Source of the DNA: Pseudomonas neuropathica
GTDB taxonomy: Bacteria; Pseudomonadota; Gammaproteobacteria; Pseudomonadales; Pseudomonadaceae
DNA length: 64,000 nucleotides
Assembly (NCBI RefSeq): GCF_015461835.1
Contig: NZ_JACOPX010000025.1
Location: 1 to 64,000 of the forward strand
Reading direction: 5' to 3'
How positions within the stretch are numbered: position 1 is the stretch's first letter; every line of letters starts with the position of its first letter. This document shows positions 42,542-52,820 of this stretch, in pieces. A program made the translations under genes and the position numbers. Below the pieces are notes generated by a model, which did no database searches, was not told where the DNA came from, and saw only the letters and a list, made by a program, of their open reading frames with translations.

Positions 42542-43393
42542 ATGGCTTTAACAGTAAACACCAACACCACGTCGTTGAACGTTCAGAAAAACCTGAACCG
42601 CGCTTCCGACGCTCTGTCGACTTCGATGCAGCGCCTGTCTTCCGGCCTGAAAATCAACAGCGCTAAAGACGACGCCGCTGGCCTGCAGATCTCGAACCGT
42701 ATGTCCTCGCAGATCCGTGGTAACACCCAAGCCATCCAGAACGCCAACGACGGTATCTCCGTTGCCCAGACCGCTGAAGGCGCTCTGCAAGCTACTACCG
42801 ACATCCTGCAGCGTATGCGTGAACTGGCTGTTAAAGCACGTAACGGTACCAACGGCACTGCTGACCAGACCGCTACCAACGCTGAATTCGCTCAGATGTC
42901 CGACGAGATCACCCGTATCTCGGCTTCGACCAACCTGAACGGCAAAAACCTGCTGGACGGTTCGGCTGGTACTGTGACCCTGCAAGTGGGCGCAAACACC
43001 GGTTCGGCTAACCACATCGACCTGGTACTGAGCTCCAAGTTCGACGCAGTAAGCCTGTCGGTAGGTAGCGGTACTCTGTCCCTGACCGGTGCTACCGTAA
43101 CTGGCGCTTCGCAGAACATCGACAACGCGATCACCGCGATCGACGCTGCAATCGCTGCCATCGGTGCAACCCGCGCCAGCCTGGGTGCTTCGCAAAACCG
43201 TCTGACCAGCACCATCCAGAACTTGCAGAACATCACCGAGAACACCACTGCTGCACAAGGTCGCGTACAAGATACCGACTTCGCCGCAGAGACTGCTAAC
43301 CTGACCAAGCAGCAAACCCTGCAACAGGCTTCGACCTCTGTTCTGGCTCAAGCCAACCAACTGCCTTCCGCTGTACTGAAGCTGCTTCAGTAA
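42542..43393 (+). CDS. fliC: Flagellin FliC
   Basis: A 283-residue filament subunit. The N-terminal D0/D1 (ALTVNTNTTSLNVQKNLNRA, then AKDDAAGLQISNRM) and the C-terminal D1/D0 (ENTTAAQGRVQDTDFAAETA, ending PSAVLKLLQ) are fully conserved. The variable middle (about residues 145-205) is very short but Ser/Thr-rich, giving candidate O-glycosylation sites. Codon use is strongly biased, as expected for a major protein. Confidence 0.98.
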   Translation: MALTVNTNTTSLNVQKNLNRASDALSTSMQRLSSGLKINSAKDDAAGLQISNRMSSQIRGNTQAIQNANDGISVAQTAEGALQATTDILQRMRELAVKARNGTNGTADQTATNAEFAQMSDEITRISASTNLNGKNLLDGSAGTVTLQVGANTGSANHIDLVLSSKFDAVSLSVGSGTLSLTGATVTGASQNIDNAITAIDAAIAAIGATRASLGASQNRLTSTIQNLQNITENTTAAQGRVQDTDFAAETANLTKQQTLQQASTSVLAQANQLPSAVLKLLQ

Positions 43394-43410
43394 TTTCGGA
43401 ATGAGTTTGA

Positions 43411-43447
43411 GCGGGGGAGTGCGCTGGTCGCGCTCTCTCGCTTTTTT
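43411..43447 (+). terminator. Terminator between fliC and flaG
   Basis: GCGGGGGAGTGCGC pairs imperfectly with GCGCTCTCTCGC around a short loop, followed by six T (43442-43447). It sits just before the flaG ribosome site, so flaG may rely on read-through from fliC. Confidence 0.7.
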
Positions 43448-43465
43448 CGTTAGGAGGTGATGGGC

Positions 43466-43825
43466 ATGGACATGAGCGTAAAGCTTAACGTGTCTTATCC
43501 GGCTCCCAAGCCAGCGACACCTGTTGCTGACAAGCCGTCAGAGACGCCAAAAGTTGCCAAGGTCGAAGCGCCGGTCGCTGACAGGAAAAGTCAGGGCACG
43601 GATGACGCCAAGCTGAAACTGGCAGTGCAGGAGATCGAGAAGTTCGTTCAATCGATCAAGCGCAATCTGGAGTTCTCGATCGATGAGCATTCCGGGAAGG
43701 TCATCGTCAAGGTGATCGCAAGCGAGACGGGTGAGGTCGTACGACAGATTCCCTCCGCAGAAGCCCTCAAGCTGGCAGACAGCCTCGCCAATGCGAGTCA
43801 CGTATTGTTTGACGCCAAAGTCTGA
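43466..43825 (+). CDS. flaG: FlaG family protein
   Basis: A 119-residue protein. The N-terminal half is Pro/Ala/Lys-rich and probably flexible. The C-terminal FlaG domain contains VQSIKRNLEFSIDEHSGKVI and VVRQIPSAEALKLADSLA. FlaG affects filament length in pseudomonads. The ATG at 43466 is eight bases after TAGGAGG; upstream GTG and ATG codons at 43457 and 43460 are too close to the ribosome site. Confidence 0.93.
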   Translation: MDMSVKLNVSYPAPKPATPVADKPSETPKVAKVEAPVADRKSQGTDDAKLKLAVQEIEKFVQSIKRNLEFSIDEHSGKVIVKVIASETGEVVRQIPSAEALKLADSLANASHVLFDAKV

Positions 43826-43907
43826 TAGCTGGCATGAATTATGTTTGTCCGTTCTCAAGATGCGTGTAACGGTCAAAAGAATGGCAACAATCTGAAGGGA
43901 GATGCAC

Positions 43908-45359
43908 ATGGCAAGTCCAATTCTACCGGGTTCCGGACTGGGTTCCGGCCTGGACATCGGCGCGATCGTGACCGCGCTGGTAAACGCCGACAAGTCTGCC
44001 AAGCAGACCCAGATCGACACGCAGACGAAAACCAACTCGCTGAAGATTTCCGGTGTTGGTTCGCTGAAAAGTGCGCTGGCCGCGTTCCAGAAGTCGATGA
44101 CTGACCTGAACAGTGCGTCGAGCCCTGCGTTCGCCGGTTTCACCGCGACGTCGGACACCCCGGCTGTGCTCGGTGCAACGTCGGACAAGACTGCCGTGCC
44201 TGGTACCTACAGTGTTGTCGTGAAGAACCTGGCCACCGGCTCTAAAGTAGCCAGCGCCGCCTTTGCCGGCGGTGCCACCAGTGCCATTCCGAGTGGTACT
44301 CTGAAAATCACTCAGAATGGCACTGATTACCCTGTCACGATTCCGGCCAATGCCACCTTGCAGTCGACGCGAGACGCGATCAACACCGCGCAGTCGGCCA
44401 ATGGTATCTCCGCCAACATCGTGACTGACAGCACAGGTGCCTCGCGCCTGGTGCTCAGTTCGAACAAGACCGGCGCGGGCATGGACCTCAAGGTCAGCGG
44501 TATCGCGGGTCTGGAAATCGACGGGACTCAGCCAATGGGCAGTTCGCCTGCGGCGGGTGCGTCGGGTGCGGTCGAAGATGTGGCCAAGGATGCAATCCTG
44601 ACCATCGACGGGCTGACTGTCACCAGCAAGTCCAATACGGTGACCGGTGCAATCAGCGGCATGACGCTGAATCTTGTTACCGCCAGTCCTGTGGACGCGA
44701 GTGGTAAGCAAACCGCTGCGACCGTCTCGGTAGCGACCAACACAACAGGCATCCAGACGTCCCTGCAGTCGTTCATCGATTCCTATAACACCCTGAAGAA
44801 AACCGTTGACACCCTGTCCAAGGCTACGGCGGACGAGGATGGCAATCTGACGGTGTCTGCGGCGTTCACTGGTGATGCATTGCCGCGTTCGCTGATGGCG
44901 GATGTGCGTGCTCAACTGACCGCTCCAGGGGCGGGCGGGCCAGGGCAATTGACCGTGCTGTCGCAGATGGGTGTTCTGACTGACAGCAAAACCGGTTTGC
45001 TGACGCTCGACACCGCGGTGTTCAAAAAGCGCATGGAAACCCCGGGCATGGCCGGTCAGGTTCAGCAGTTGTTCAGCGGTACTGACGCCAAAAACGGCTT
45101 GTTGTCGCGCATGAATACCGCGCTTGATCCGTATTCGAAAACGGGCGGTCTGCTTGATCAGCGCAGTACCAACCTGACGAGTCGAACCACTGCTCTGCAA
45201 AAGCAGCAGACAGCCCTGGATCTTCGCGTCACCAGCCTGACGGCAACGCTGACGGCCAAGTACAACGCCATGGACTTGCTGGTAGGGCAGATGAAGGCTA
45301 CGGCGAGCAACATCACGTCGTTCTTCAGCTCGCTGAACGCTCAGCAGTCCGCGAAGTAA
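43908..45359 (+). CDS. fliD: Filament cap protein FliD (HAP2)
   Basis: A 483-residue protein capping the growing filament and helping flagellin fold in. The N-terminal PGSGLGSGLDIGAIVTALVN and the C-terminal coiled-coil segment (ALDLRVTSLTATLTAKYNAMDLLVGQMKA) are typical. The ATG at 43908 is seven bases after AGGGAG; an ATG at 43902 is too close to it. A strong terminator follows. Confidence 0.96.
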   Translation: MASPILPGSGLGSGLDIGAIVTALVNADKSAKQTQIDTQTKTNSLKISGVGSLKSALAAFQKSMTDLNSASSPAFAGFTATSDTPAVLGATSDKTAVPGTYSVVVKNLATGSKVASAAFAGGATSAIPSGTLKITQNGTDYPVTIPANATLQSTRDAINTAQSANGISANIVTDSTGASRLVLSSNKTGAGMDLKVSGIAGLEIDGTQPMGSSPAAGASGAVEDVAKDAILTIDGLTVTSKSNTVTGAISGMTLNLVTASPVDASGKQTAATVSVATNTTGIQTSLQSFIDSYNTLKKTVDTLSKATADEDGNLTVSAAFTGDALPRSLMADVRAQLTAPGAGGPGQLTVLSQMGVLTDSKTGLLTLDTAVFKKRMETPGMAGQVQQLFSGTDAKNGLLSRMNTALDPYSKTGGLLDQRSTNLTSRTTALQKQQTALDLRVTSLTATLTAKYNAMDLLVGQMKATASNITSFFSSLNAQQSAK

Positions 45360-45370
45360 CCGGCGGGCAC

Positions 45371-45416
45371 GACAAAAACCCGGCTACGCTTCATCGGCGT
45401 GCGCCGGGTTTTTGTC
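45371..45416. terminator. Rho-independent terminator after fliD
   Basis: GACAAAAACCCGGC (45371-45384) and GCCGGGTTTTTGTC (45403-45416) form a perfect 14-bp stem. The T-rich 3' arm continues into CTTTTG. Confidence 0.85.
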
Positions 45417-45424
45417 TTTTGATC

Positions 45425-45451
45425 TAAAGTTCTGTGATTCGTTGGCGATAC
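45425..45451 (+). promoter_or_regulatory. FliA (sigma-28)-type promoter of fliS-fliT
   Basis: TAAA at 45425-45428 is followed after exactly 15 bases by GGCGATAC (six of eight matches to GCCGATAA). It lies between the fliD terminator and fliS, about 38 bp before the ATG. Confidence 0.55.
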
Positions 45452-45488
45452 ACTGGTTATACGAGTCATTGTGGCAATGAGGTAGAAC

Positions 45489-45887
45489 ATGAATCCGATG
45501 TTAGCCCTTCGGCAGTATCAGAAAGTCGGCGCACACGCTCAGACATCCGAAGCGAGCCCGCACCGTCTGGTGCAAATGTTGATGGAAGGTGGTCTGGCCC
45601 GTATTGCTCAGGCCAAAGGCGCCATCGAGCGCAAGGACATTCCTGGCAAATGCACTTCGATCAGCAAGGCGATTGGCATTGTCAGCGGTCTGCGTGAAGG
45701 CCTTGATCTGGAAAACAGCGCAGATACTCTGGCTGATCTGGATGGGCTGTATATCTACATGATGAAGCGCCTCGCCGAGGCGAACATCAGCAGCGACCTG
45801 CGCATTCTTGATGAGGTTGCCGGCTTGCTGAGCACGGTCAAGGAAGGCTGGGATGCTATTGCCCCTGTGCCTGCTCCGCAGTTTTAA
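45489..45887 (+). CDS. fliS: Flagellin export chaperone FliS
   Basis: A 132-residue helical protein that binds the C-terminus of flagellin in the cytoplasm to stop premature polymerisation. ALRQYQKVGAHAQTSEASPHRLVQMLMEG is split here as its two key parts, the N-terminal helix and the HRLVQMLMEG motif. GAGG lies nine bases before the ATG. fliT follows after 11 bp. Confidence 0.96.
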   Translation: MNPMLALRQYQKVGAHAQTSEASPHRLVQMLMEGGLARIAQAKGAIERKDIPGKCTSISKAIGIVSGLREGLDLENSADTLADLDGLYIYMMKRLAEANISSDLRILDEVAGLLSTVKEGWDAIAPVPAPQF

Positions 45888-45898
45888 AGGAGATCGTC

Positions 45899-46195
45899 AT
45901 GAGTCTTGTATTGCAGCGAATCGCCGATACCCGAGAAGCGTTGGTTACTGCCCTCGCTGAACGCAATTGGGAAGCCATTGGTGAACTGGATCTGGCTTGC
46001 CGTTCCTGCATGGAAGACGTCATGGCTGAGGCTGCGCTGGACGAGGTCGCGTTGCGCGACAACCTTGAGGAGTTGCTCCACGTCTACAAGGATCTTCTCG
46101 AGGTGGCCATGGGTGAGCGGCAGGCGATAGCCAACGAGATGTCGCAGATCACGCAAGCGCAAAAGGCGGCAAAGGTTTACCATCTGTTTGGTTAA
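45899..46195 (+). CDS. fliT: FliT-like flagellar chaperone
   Basis: A 98-residue helical protein directly after fliS with a strong AAAGGAG ribosome site. It is similar in size and helical pattern to FliT, the chaperone of the cap protein FliD, and holds the position FliT occupies in Pseudomonas genomes. Sequence conservation in this family is low, so the call rests partly on position. Confidence 0.8.
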   Translation: MSLVLQRIADTREALVTALAERNWEAIGELDLACRSCMEDVMAEAALDEVALRDNLEELLHVYKDLLEVAMGERQAIANEMSQITQAQKAAKVYHLFG

Positions 46196-46232
46196 TTAAC
46201 CCCCAGTTAATCCAGACATGTGCGCCATAAAT

Positions 46233-46261
46233 TTGACTGTGCACGGTTTTTTGACTTAACT
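46233..46261 (+). promoter_or_regulatory. Possible sigma-70-type promoter of fleQ
   Basis: TTGACT (46233-46238) and TTAACT (46256-46261) are separated by 17 bases. The -35 is good and the -10 is weak. A second TTGACT at 46251 with a poor -10 is an alternative. FleQ sits at the top of the hierarchy and is expected to be sigma-70 dependent. Confidence 0.35.
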
Positions 46262-46367
46262 AGTGGCTGTTTTCAGATTTCAGGCGTCTACAGGCACATG
46301 GTGTCCTGCAAGCGTCTCGCTTGCCCCTTATTTTGGGCATTGAGTTGACTAGGGAAGTTGCTATTGC

Positions 46368-47843
<1,476 letters not shown>

Positions 47844-47855
47844 CGCCTGTTTTTC

Positions 47856-47884
47856 AACTGCTTCATTTATAAGCAGTTTTTTTT
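47856..47884 (+). terminator. Rho-independent terminator after fleQ
   Basis: AACTGCTT pairs with AAGCAGTT around a seven-base loop, followed by a run of eight T (47877-47884). Confidence 0.8.
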
Positions 47885-47900
47885 AGGCACGGGTATTGCT
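47885..47900 (+). promoter_or_regulatory. Sigma-54-type promoter of fleSR
   Basis: AGGCACGGGTATTGCT has GG at 47886-47887 and GC at 47898-47899, ten bases apart, with a near-consensus GGCACG and TTGC. It begins where the fleQ terminator T run ends. Transcription would start about 43 bp before fleS. FleQ-dependent expression of fleSR is established in P. aeruginosa. Confidence 0.75.
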
Positions 47901-47953
47901 ACAGCCCTCGCAACGTTCCGTTTAACTGACGGTCAGCCAAGCGAGAAAGCACA

Positions 47954-49162
47954 ATGCCCCACGCCCAGATGTCTACTGCCTCCAGTCCCGAGGGGCAGCC
48001 GTCCTCCGTAGAGCAGGCAAGCCGACAGGGCCTGGAGCAGGCATTCGAGCTGTTCAGCCAGATGTCCAGCCAGCTGACGGACTCCTACAGCATGCTTGAA
48101 GCGCGGGTGACCGAGCTCAAGGGTGAGCTCGCAGTCGTCAGTGCCCAGCGCATGCAGGAGCTGGCGGAAAAAGAACGCTTGGCCAACCGCCTGCAAAATC
48201 TCCTTGATCTGTTGCCCGGTGGCGTCATCGTCATCGACGGTCACGGCATGGTGCGCGAATCTAATCCTGCCGCTATCGAACTGCTCGGCTTGCCGCTTGA
48301 AGGCGAGCTGTGGCGCCATGTAATTGCGCGTTGCTTTGCCCCGCGTGAAGACGACGGTCATGAAGTTTCCTTGAAAAATGGTCGACGCCTGTCGATCGCC
48401 ACCCGTTCGCTGGATGCCGAGCCGGGGCAACTGGTGCTGCTCAATGACCTGACAGAAACCCGTCATCTGCAAGATCAACTGGCACGCCACGAGCGCTTGT
48501 CCTCGCTGGGGCGCATGGTCGCCTCGCTGGCCCATCAGATCCGCACGCCGCTATCCGCTGCTTTGCTCTACGCCAGCCATTTGACTGAGCAGCAATTGCC
48601 GGTCGCCACCCAGCAGCGTTTCGCCGGGCGCCTGAAAGAGCGCCTGCACGAGCTGGAGCACCAGGTGCGCGACATGCTGGTATTCGCTCGCGGTGAGTTG
48701 CCGCTGACCGATCGCCTGACCCCGAATAGCTTGATGCAGGCGCTGCAAGCGGCGGCGCTGACGCATGTCCAGGATCTGCCCATCCGCTGGCAGTGCGACA
48801 GTCATGCCGGCGAGCTGCTGTGCAACCGCGACACGCTGGTCGGAGCGCTGCTGAACCTGATCGAAAACGCCATTCAGGCCAGTGTCGGCGACGTCCGCCT
48901 GAAAGTGCATTGCTACACCCGTGACAACAACCTGCATCTGAGTATCAGCGACAGTGGCAGCGGCATCGAGCCTGCGGTTCTGGCGCGGCTCGGCGAGCCA
49001 TTTTTTACCACCAAAGTCACCGGCACCGGCCTCGGCCTGACCGTCGTCAAGGCTGTGGCCCGTGCGCATCAGGGAGAATTGCTGCTGCGTTCGCGGGTCG
49101 GGCGCGGCACGTGCGCGCAGGTGATCCTGCCGCTGTTTTCCGCTGTACACGGAGCTGAGTAA
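47954..49162 (+). CDS. fleS: Flagellar sensor histidine kinase FleS
   Basis: A 402-residue soluble kinase. It has an N-terminal coiled coil (about 25-80), a PAS domain (about 80-170), a HisKA domain with phospho-acceptor H194 in SLAHQIRTPLS, and an HATPase domain (NLIENAIQAS, then GTGLGLTVVKAVARAH). It phosphorylates FleR to drive the later flagellar genes. No membrane segments are seen, so the signal is cytoplasmic. Confidence 0.95.
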   Translation: MPHAQMSTASSPEGQPSSVEQASRQGLEQAFELFSQMSSQLTDSYSMLEARVTELKGELAVVSAQRMQELAEKERLANRLQNLLDLLPGGVIVIDGHGMVRESNPAAIELLGLPLEGELWRHVIARCFAPREDDGHEVSLKNGRRLSIATRSLDAEPGQLVLLNDLTETRHLQDQLARHERLSSLGRMVASLAHQIRTPLSAALLYASHLTEQQLPVATQQRFAGRLKERLHELEHQVRDMLVFARGELPLTDRLTPNSLMQALQAAALTHVQDLPIRWQCDSHAGELLCNRDTLVGALLNLIENAIQASVGDVRLKVHCYTRDNNLHLSISDSGSGIEPAVLARLGEPFFTTKVTGTGLGLTVVKAVARAHQGELLLRSRVGRGTCAQVILPLFSAVHGAE

Positions 49163-49167
49163 AAGAC

Positions 49168-50559
49168 ATGGGCATCAAGGTTTTGCTGGTCGAGGATGAC
49201 CGCTCATTGCGCGAGGCGCTGGCCGATACGTTGTTGCTGGCCGGGCACGATTACCACGCGGTCGGCTGCGCTGAAGACGCGCTGACGGCGGTGGCGCGTG
49301 AGGCGTTCAATCTAGTGGTCAGCGACGTCAACATGCCGGGCATGGACGGTCACCAGTTGCTCTCGCTGTTGCGGGCCCGCCAACCGCAATTGCCGGTGTT
49401 GCTGATGACGGCGCACGGCGCGGTCGAGCGTGCGGTCGATGCGATGCGCCAGGGCGCGGCCGACTATCTGGTCAAGCCGTTTGAACCCAAGGCCTTGCTG
49501 GATCTGGTGGCACGGCATGCGCTAGGCAGTATTGGCACAAGCGACGGCGACGGTCCGGTGGCCGTCGAGCCGGCCAGTGCGCAGTTGCTGGAGCTGGCAG
49601 CGCGGGTGGCGCGCAGCGATTCGACAGTGCTGATCTCCGGCGAATCCGGCACCGGTAAAGAAGTGTTGGCGCGCTACATTCACCAGCAATCCCATCGCGC
49701 CAGCCAGCCGTTCATTGCGATCAACTGTGCGGCGATCCCGGACAACATGCTCGAAGCCACGTTGTTCGGCCACGAGAAGGGTTCGTTCACTGGCGCCATT
49801 GCCGCACAAGCCGGCAAGTTCGAGCAGGCCGACGGTGGCACGCTGTTGCTCGACGAAATCTCCGAAATGCCCCTCGGCCTGCAAGCCAAACTGCTGCGCG
49901 TATTGCAGGAGCGCGAGGTCGAGCGCGTCGGGGCACGTAAACCGATTGCCCTGGATATTCGCGTGGTCGCCACCACCAACCGTGATCTGGCGGGCGAAGT
50001 GGCGGCGGGGCGTTTCCGTGAAGATCTTTTTTACCGTTTGTCGGTTTTCCCCTTGGCCTGGCGTCCACTTCGCGAACGCACTGCCGATATCCTGCCGCTG
50101 GCCGAAAGGTTGCTGGCCAAACACGTCAATAAAATGAAGCACGCGGCGGCGAAACTCTCGCCTGATGCACAAGCTTGCCTGACCGCTTACCCGTGGCCGG
50201 GCAATGTGCGTGAGCTGGATAACGCCATTCAGCGTGCGCTGATCTTGCAGCAGGGCGGTTTGATTCAGCCGCAGGATTTCTGTCTGTCGGGTCCCGTGAC
50301 GTACACCGCGATGCCCGTCGCCGCGCCGGTCTCAGCGCTGCTTCGCGAGGTGGAAATCGAGGCGGATTCGGCCGGTGCACTGGGTGATGACCTGCGGCGC
50401 CGGGAGTTTCAGATGATCATCGACACCCTGCGCGCCGAGCGCGGCCGACGTAAAGAAGCGGCGGAAAAGCTCGGTATCAGCCCGCGCACCCTGCGCTACA
50501 AGCTGGCGCAAATGCGCGATGCCGGGATGGACGTCGAAGGTTATCTGTTCGCCACCTGA
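49168..50559 (+). CDS. fleR: Flagellar response regulator FleR
   Basis: A 463-residue NtrC-type regulator, partner of FleS. It has a receiver domain with phospho-acceptor D53 (VVSDVNMPGMDGH), an AAA+ domain with Walker A GESGTGKE at 158-165, and a C-terminal Fis-type helix-turn-helix. The sigma-54 contact loop reads GSFTGA at 205-210 instead of GAFTGA. In P. aeruginosa it activates rod, ring and hook genes with RpoN. It starts 5 bp after fleS. Confidence 0.95.
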   Translation: MGIKVLLVEDDRSLREALADTLLLAGHDYHAVGCAEDALTAVAREAFNLVVSDVNMPGMDGHQLLSLLRARQPQLPVLLMTAHGAVERAVDAMRQGAADYLVKPFEPKALLDLVARHALGSIGTSDGDGPVAVEPASAQLLELAARVARSDSTVLISGESGTGKEVLARYIHQQSHRASQPFIAINCAAIPDNMLEATLFGHEKGSFTGAIAAQAGKFEQADGGTLLLDEISEMPLGLQAKLLRVLQEREVERVGARKPIALDIRVVATTNRDLAGEVAAGRFREDLFYRLSVFPLAWRPLRERTADILPLAERLLAKHVNKMKHAAAKLSPDAQACLTAYPWPGNVRELDNAIQRALILQQGGLIQPQDFCLSGPVTYTAMPVAAPVSALLREVEIEADSAGALGDDLRRREFQMIIDTLRAERGRRKEAAEKLGISPRTLRYKLAQMRDAGMDVEGYLFAT

Positions 50560-50595
50560 CGTCTGGCGCAACGATTTGAAAACGCTTTTCTGAAA

Positions 50596-50619
50596 GGGGT
50601 GCCCATGAGCTGGCACCCT
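50596..50619 (+). terminator. Hairpin after fleR
   Basis: GGGTGCC and GGCACCC form a 7-bp stem around an eight-base loop, followed by TTGTTGCT. The T run is weak. Confidence 0.5.
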
Positions 50620-50650
50620 TGTTGCTAATACCTGTGTACCCGCCGAGTGA

Positions 50651-50666
50651 GTGTCAAAAAATTGCG
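50651..50666 (+). promoter_or_regulatory. Possible degenerate sigma-54 promoter of fliE
   Basis: GTGTCAAAAAATTGCG has a good TTGC -12 element, but ten bases upstream the -24 dinucleotide is TG, not GG. Position (about 25 bp before fliE) and expectation from P. aeruginosa support it; the sequence match is weak. Confidence 0.3.
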
Positions 50667-50687
50667 GGCCGCCCAAGAGAGTAGACC

Positions 50688-51017
50688 ATGAGCCAAGGTA
50701 TTGAATTTAATCGGTTGATGACAGACATGAAGGCCATGAAGCTGGATGCCATGTCTGCGCCGAAATCGACGACCGCTGTCCCTGAACTGGCGGGCAGCAG
50801 CTTTTCCGACATGCTCGGTCAGGCGATCAACAAGGTCAGCGATACCCAGCAGGCGTCGACTCAGTTGGCCAACGCATTCGAAGTGGGCAAGAGCGGCGTC
50901 GATCTGACGGACGTGATGATCGCTTCGCAAAAAGCCAGCGTGTCGTTCCAGGCTCTGACCCAGGTGCGCAACAAGCTGGTTCAGGCTTATCAAGACATCA
51001 TGCAGATGCCGGTTTAA
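50688..51017 (+). CDS. fliE: Flagellar hook-basal body protein FliE
   Basis: A 109-residue helical protein that joins the MS ring to the rod. The C-terminal LTDVMIASQKASVSFQALTQVRNKLVQAYQDIM is split across its conserved helix; the key part is VDLTDVMIASQKASVSF. It is the first gene of fliEFGHIJ, 15 bp before fliF. Confidence 0.95.
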   Translation: MSQGIEFNRLMTDMKAMKLDAMSAPKSTTAVPELAGSSFSDMLGQAINKVSDTQQASTQLANAFEVGKSGVDLTDVMIASQKASVSFQALTQVRNKLVQAYQDIMQMPV

Positions 51018-51032
51018 GGACGAGATTGAGTC

Positions 51033-52820
51033 ATGGCAGAAGCAGTCGCCGATAACGTTCCGGCCAAGGCCACCCCGATAGACGGCAAACCGCCGCTGTT
51101 CGGCCTGTCCTTCCTGGAAAACCTCTCCGAGATGACCATGCTGCGTCAGGTGGGCCTGTTGGTCGGCCTGGCTGCGAGCGTGGCGATTGGCTTTGCCGTG
51201 GTGCTGTGGTCGCAGCAGCCGGATTACCGTCCGTTGTACGGCAGCCTTGCCGGCATGGACGCCAAGCAGGTCATGGACACCTTGGCCACTGCTGACATTC
51301 CTTACACCGTCGAACCGAACTCCGGCGCCTTGCTGGTCAAGGCCGATGACCTGTCCCGTGCGCGGATGAAACTCGCCGCTGCTGGTGTCACTCCCAGCGA
51401 CGGCAACATCGGTTTTGAAATCCTCGACAAGGAACAGGGACTGGGCACCAGTCAGTTCATGGAAGCGACGCGCTACCGTCGTGGCCTCGAAGGTGAACTG
51501 GCGCGGACCATCTCCAGCCTGAACAACGTCAAGGGTGCCCGCGTGCACCTGGCGATTCCGAAGAGTTCGGTGTTCGTGCGTGATGAACGCAAGCCAAGTG
51601 CTTCGATTCTGGTCGAGTTGTATTCCGGTCGTTCGCTGGAGCCGGGTCAGGTGCTGGCGATCATTAACCTGGTGGCCACCTCCGTTCCTGAATTGAGCAA
51701 GTCGCAGATCACCGTCGTCGACCAGAAGGGCAACCTGCTCTCTGATCAGGCGGAGAACTCCGAAATGACCATGGCCGGCAAGCAGTTCGATTACAGCCGC
51801 CGCATGGAAAGCATGCTCACCCAGCGCGTGCACAACATTTTGCAGCCGGTATTGGGCAATGATCGCTACAAGGCTGAGGTCTCGGCCGACATCGATTTCA
51901 ATGCCGTCGAATCGACTGCCGAGCAGTTCAACCCTGATCAACCGGCGTTGCGCAGCGAGCAGTCGGTCAACGAACAACGCACCGCCAGTAATGGCCCGCA
52001 AGGTGTGCCGGGTGCCCTGAGCAACCAGCCGCCGTCGCCGGCCTCGGCGCCGCAAACCACCGGTGGCGCCGCCGCGCCGGCCGCTATGGTGCAGCCAGGC
52101 CAGCCGTTGGTTGATGCCAACGGTCAGCAGATCATGGACCCGGCCACCGGCCAGCCGATGCTCGCGCCGTACCCGGCAGACAAGCGTCAACAATCGACCA
52201 AGAACTTCGAGCTCGACCGTTCCATCAGCCACACCAAACAGCAGCAGGGTCGCCTGAATCGTCTGTCGGTGTCGGTGGTAGTCGACGATCAGGTCAAGGT
52301 CAACGCGGCCAACGGCGAAACCACACGCGCGCCGTGGAGCGCCGACGAATTGGCGCGCTTCACCCGTCTGGTCCAGGACGCCGTCGGTTTCGACGCCAGC
52401 CGTGGCGACAGCGTCAGCGTGATCAACATGCCGTTCTCCGCCGAGCGCGGTGAAGTGATTGCCGATATTCCGTTCTACTCCCAGCCATGGTTCTGGGACA
52501 TCGTCAAACAAGTGCTGGGTGTGTTGTTCATCCTGGTGCTGGTGTTTGGTGTGCTGCGTCCGGTGCTCAACAACATCACCGGCGGCGGCAAAGGCAAGGA
52601 GCTGGCCGGTCTGGGCAGCGACGTGGAACTCGGTGGGATGGGCGGCCTGGACGGCGACCTGGCCAACGACCGCGTAAGCCTCGGTGGTCCGCAGAGCATT
52701 CTGTTGCCGAGCCCAAGTGAGGGTTATGACGCGCAGCTGAATGCAATCAAGAGTCTGGTGGCCGAGGATCCGGGTCGCGTGGCTCAGGTCGTGAAAGAGT
52801 GGATTAACGCAGATGAGTGA
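51033..52820 (+). CDS. fliF: Flagellar MS-ring protein FliF
   Basis: A 595-residue inner-membrane protein forming the MS ring. There are two membrane segments (about 45-65 and about 488-508). Between them lie the YscJ-type periplasmic domain and a Pro/Ala/Gly-rich disordered stretch near residues 320-370. The cytoplasmic C-terminus binds FliG. It overlaps fliG by 8 bp. Confidence 0.96.
   Translation: MAEAVADNVPAKATPIDGKPPLFGLSFLENLSEMTMLRQVGLLVGLAASVAIGFAVVLWSQQPDYRPLYGSLAGMDAKQVMDTLATADIPYTVEPNSGALLVKADDLSRARMKLAAAGVTPSDGNIGFEILDKEQGLGTSQFMEATRYRRGLEGELARTISSLNNVKGARVHLAIPKSSVFVRDERKPSASILVELYSGRSLEPGQVLAIINLVATSVPELSKSQITVVDQKGNLLSDQAENSEMTMAGKQFDYSRRMESMLTQRVHNILQPVLGNDRYKAEVSADIDFNAVESTAEQFNPDQPALRSEQSVNEQRTASNGPQGVPGALSNQPPSPASAPQTTGGAAAPAAMVQPGQPLVDANGQQIMDPATGQPMLAPYPADKRQQSTKNFELDRSISHTKQQQGRLNRLSVSVVVDDQVKVNAANGETTRAPWSADELARFTRLVQDAVGFDASRGDSVSVINMPFSAERGEVIADIPFYSQPWFWDIVKQVLGVLFILVLVFGVLRPVLNNITGGGKGKELAGLGSDVELGGMGGLDGDLANDRVSLGGPQSILLPSPSEGYDAQLNAIKSLVAEDPGRVAQVVKEWINADE

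Noticed and set aside
43826..43907. Sigma-54 promoter before fliD (TGGCATGAATTATGTT)
   Set aside because: The -24 part is good, but the -12 dinucleotide is GT, not GC. It is not supportable without TSS data.
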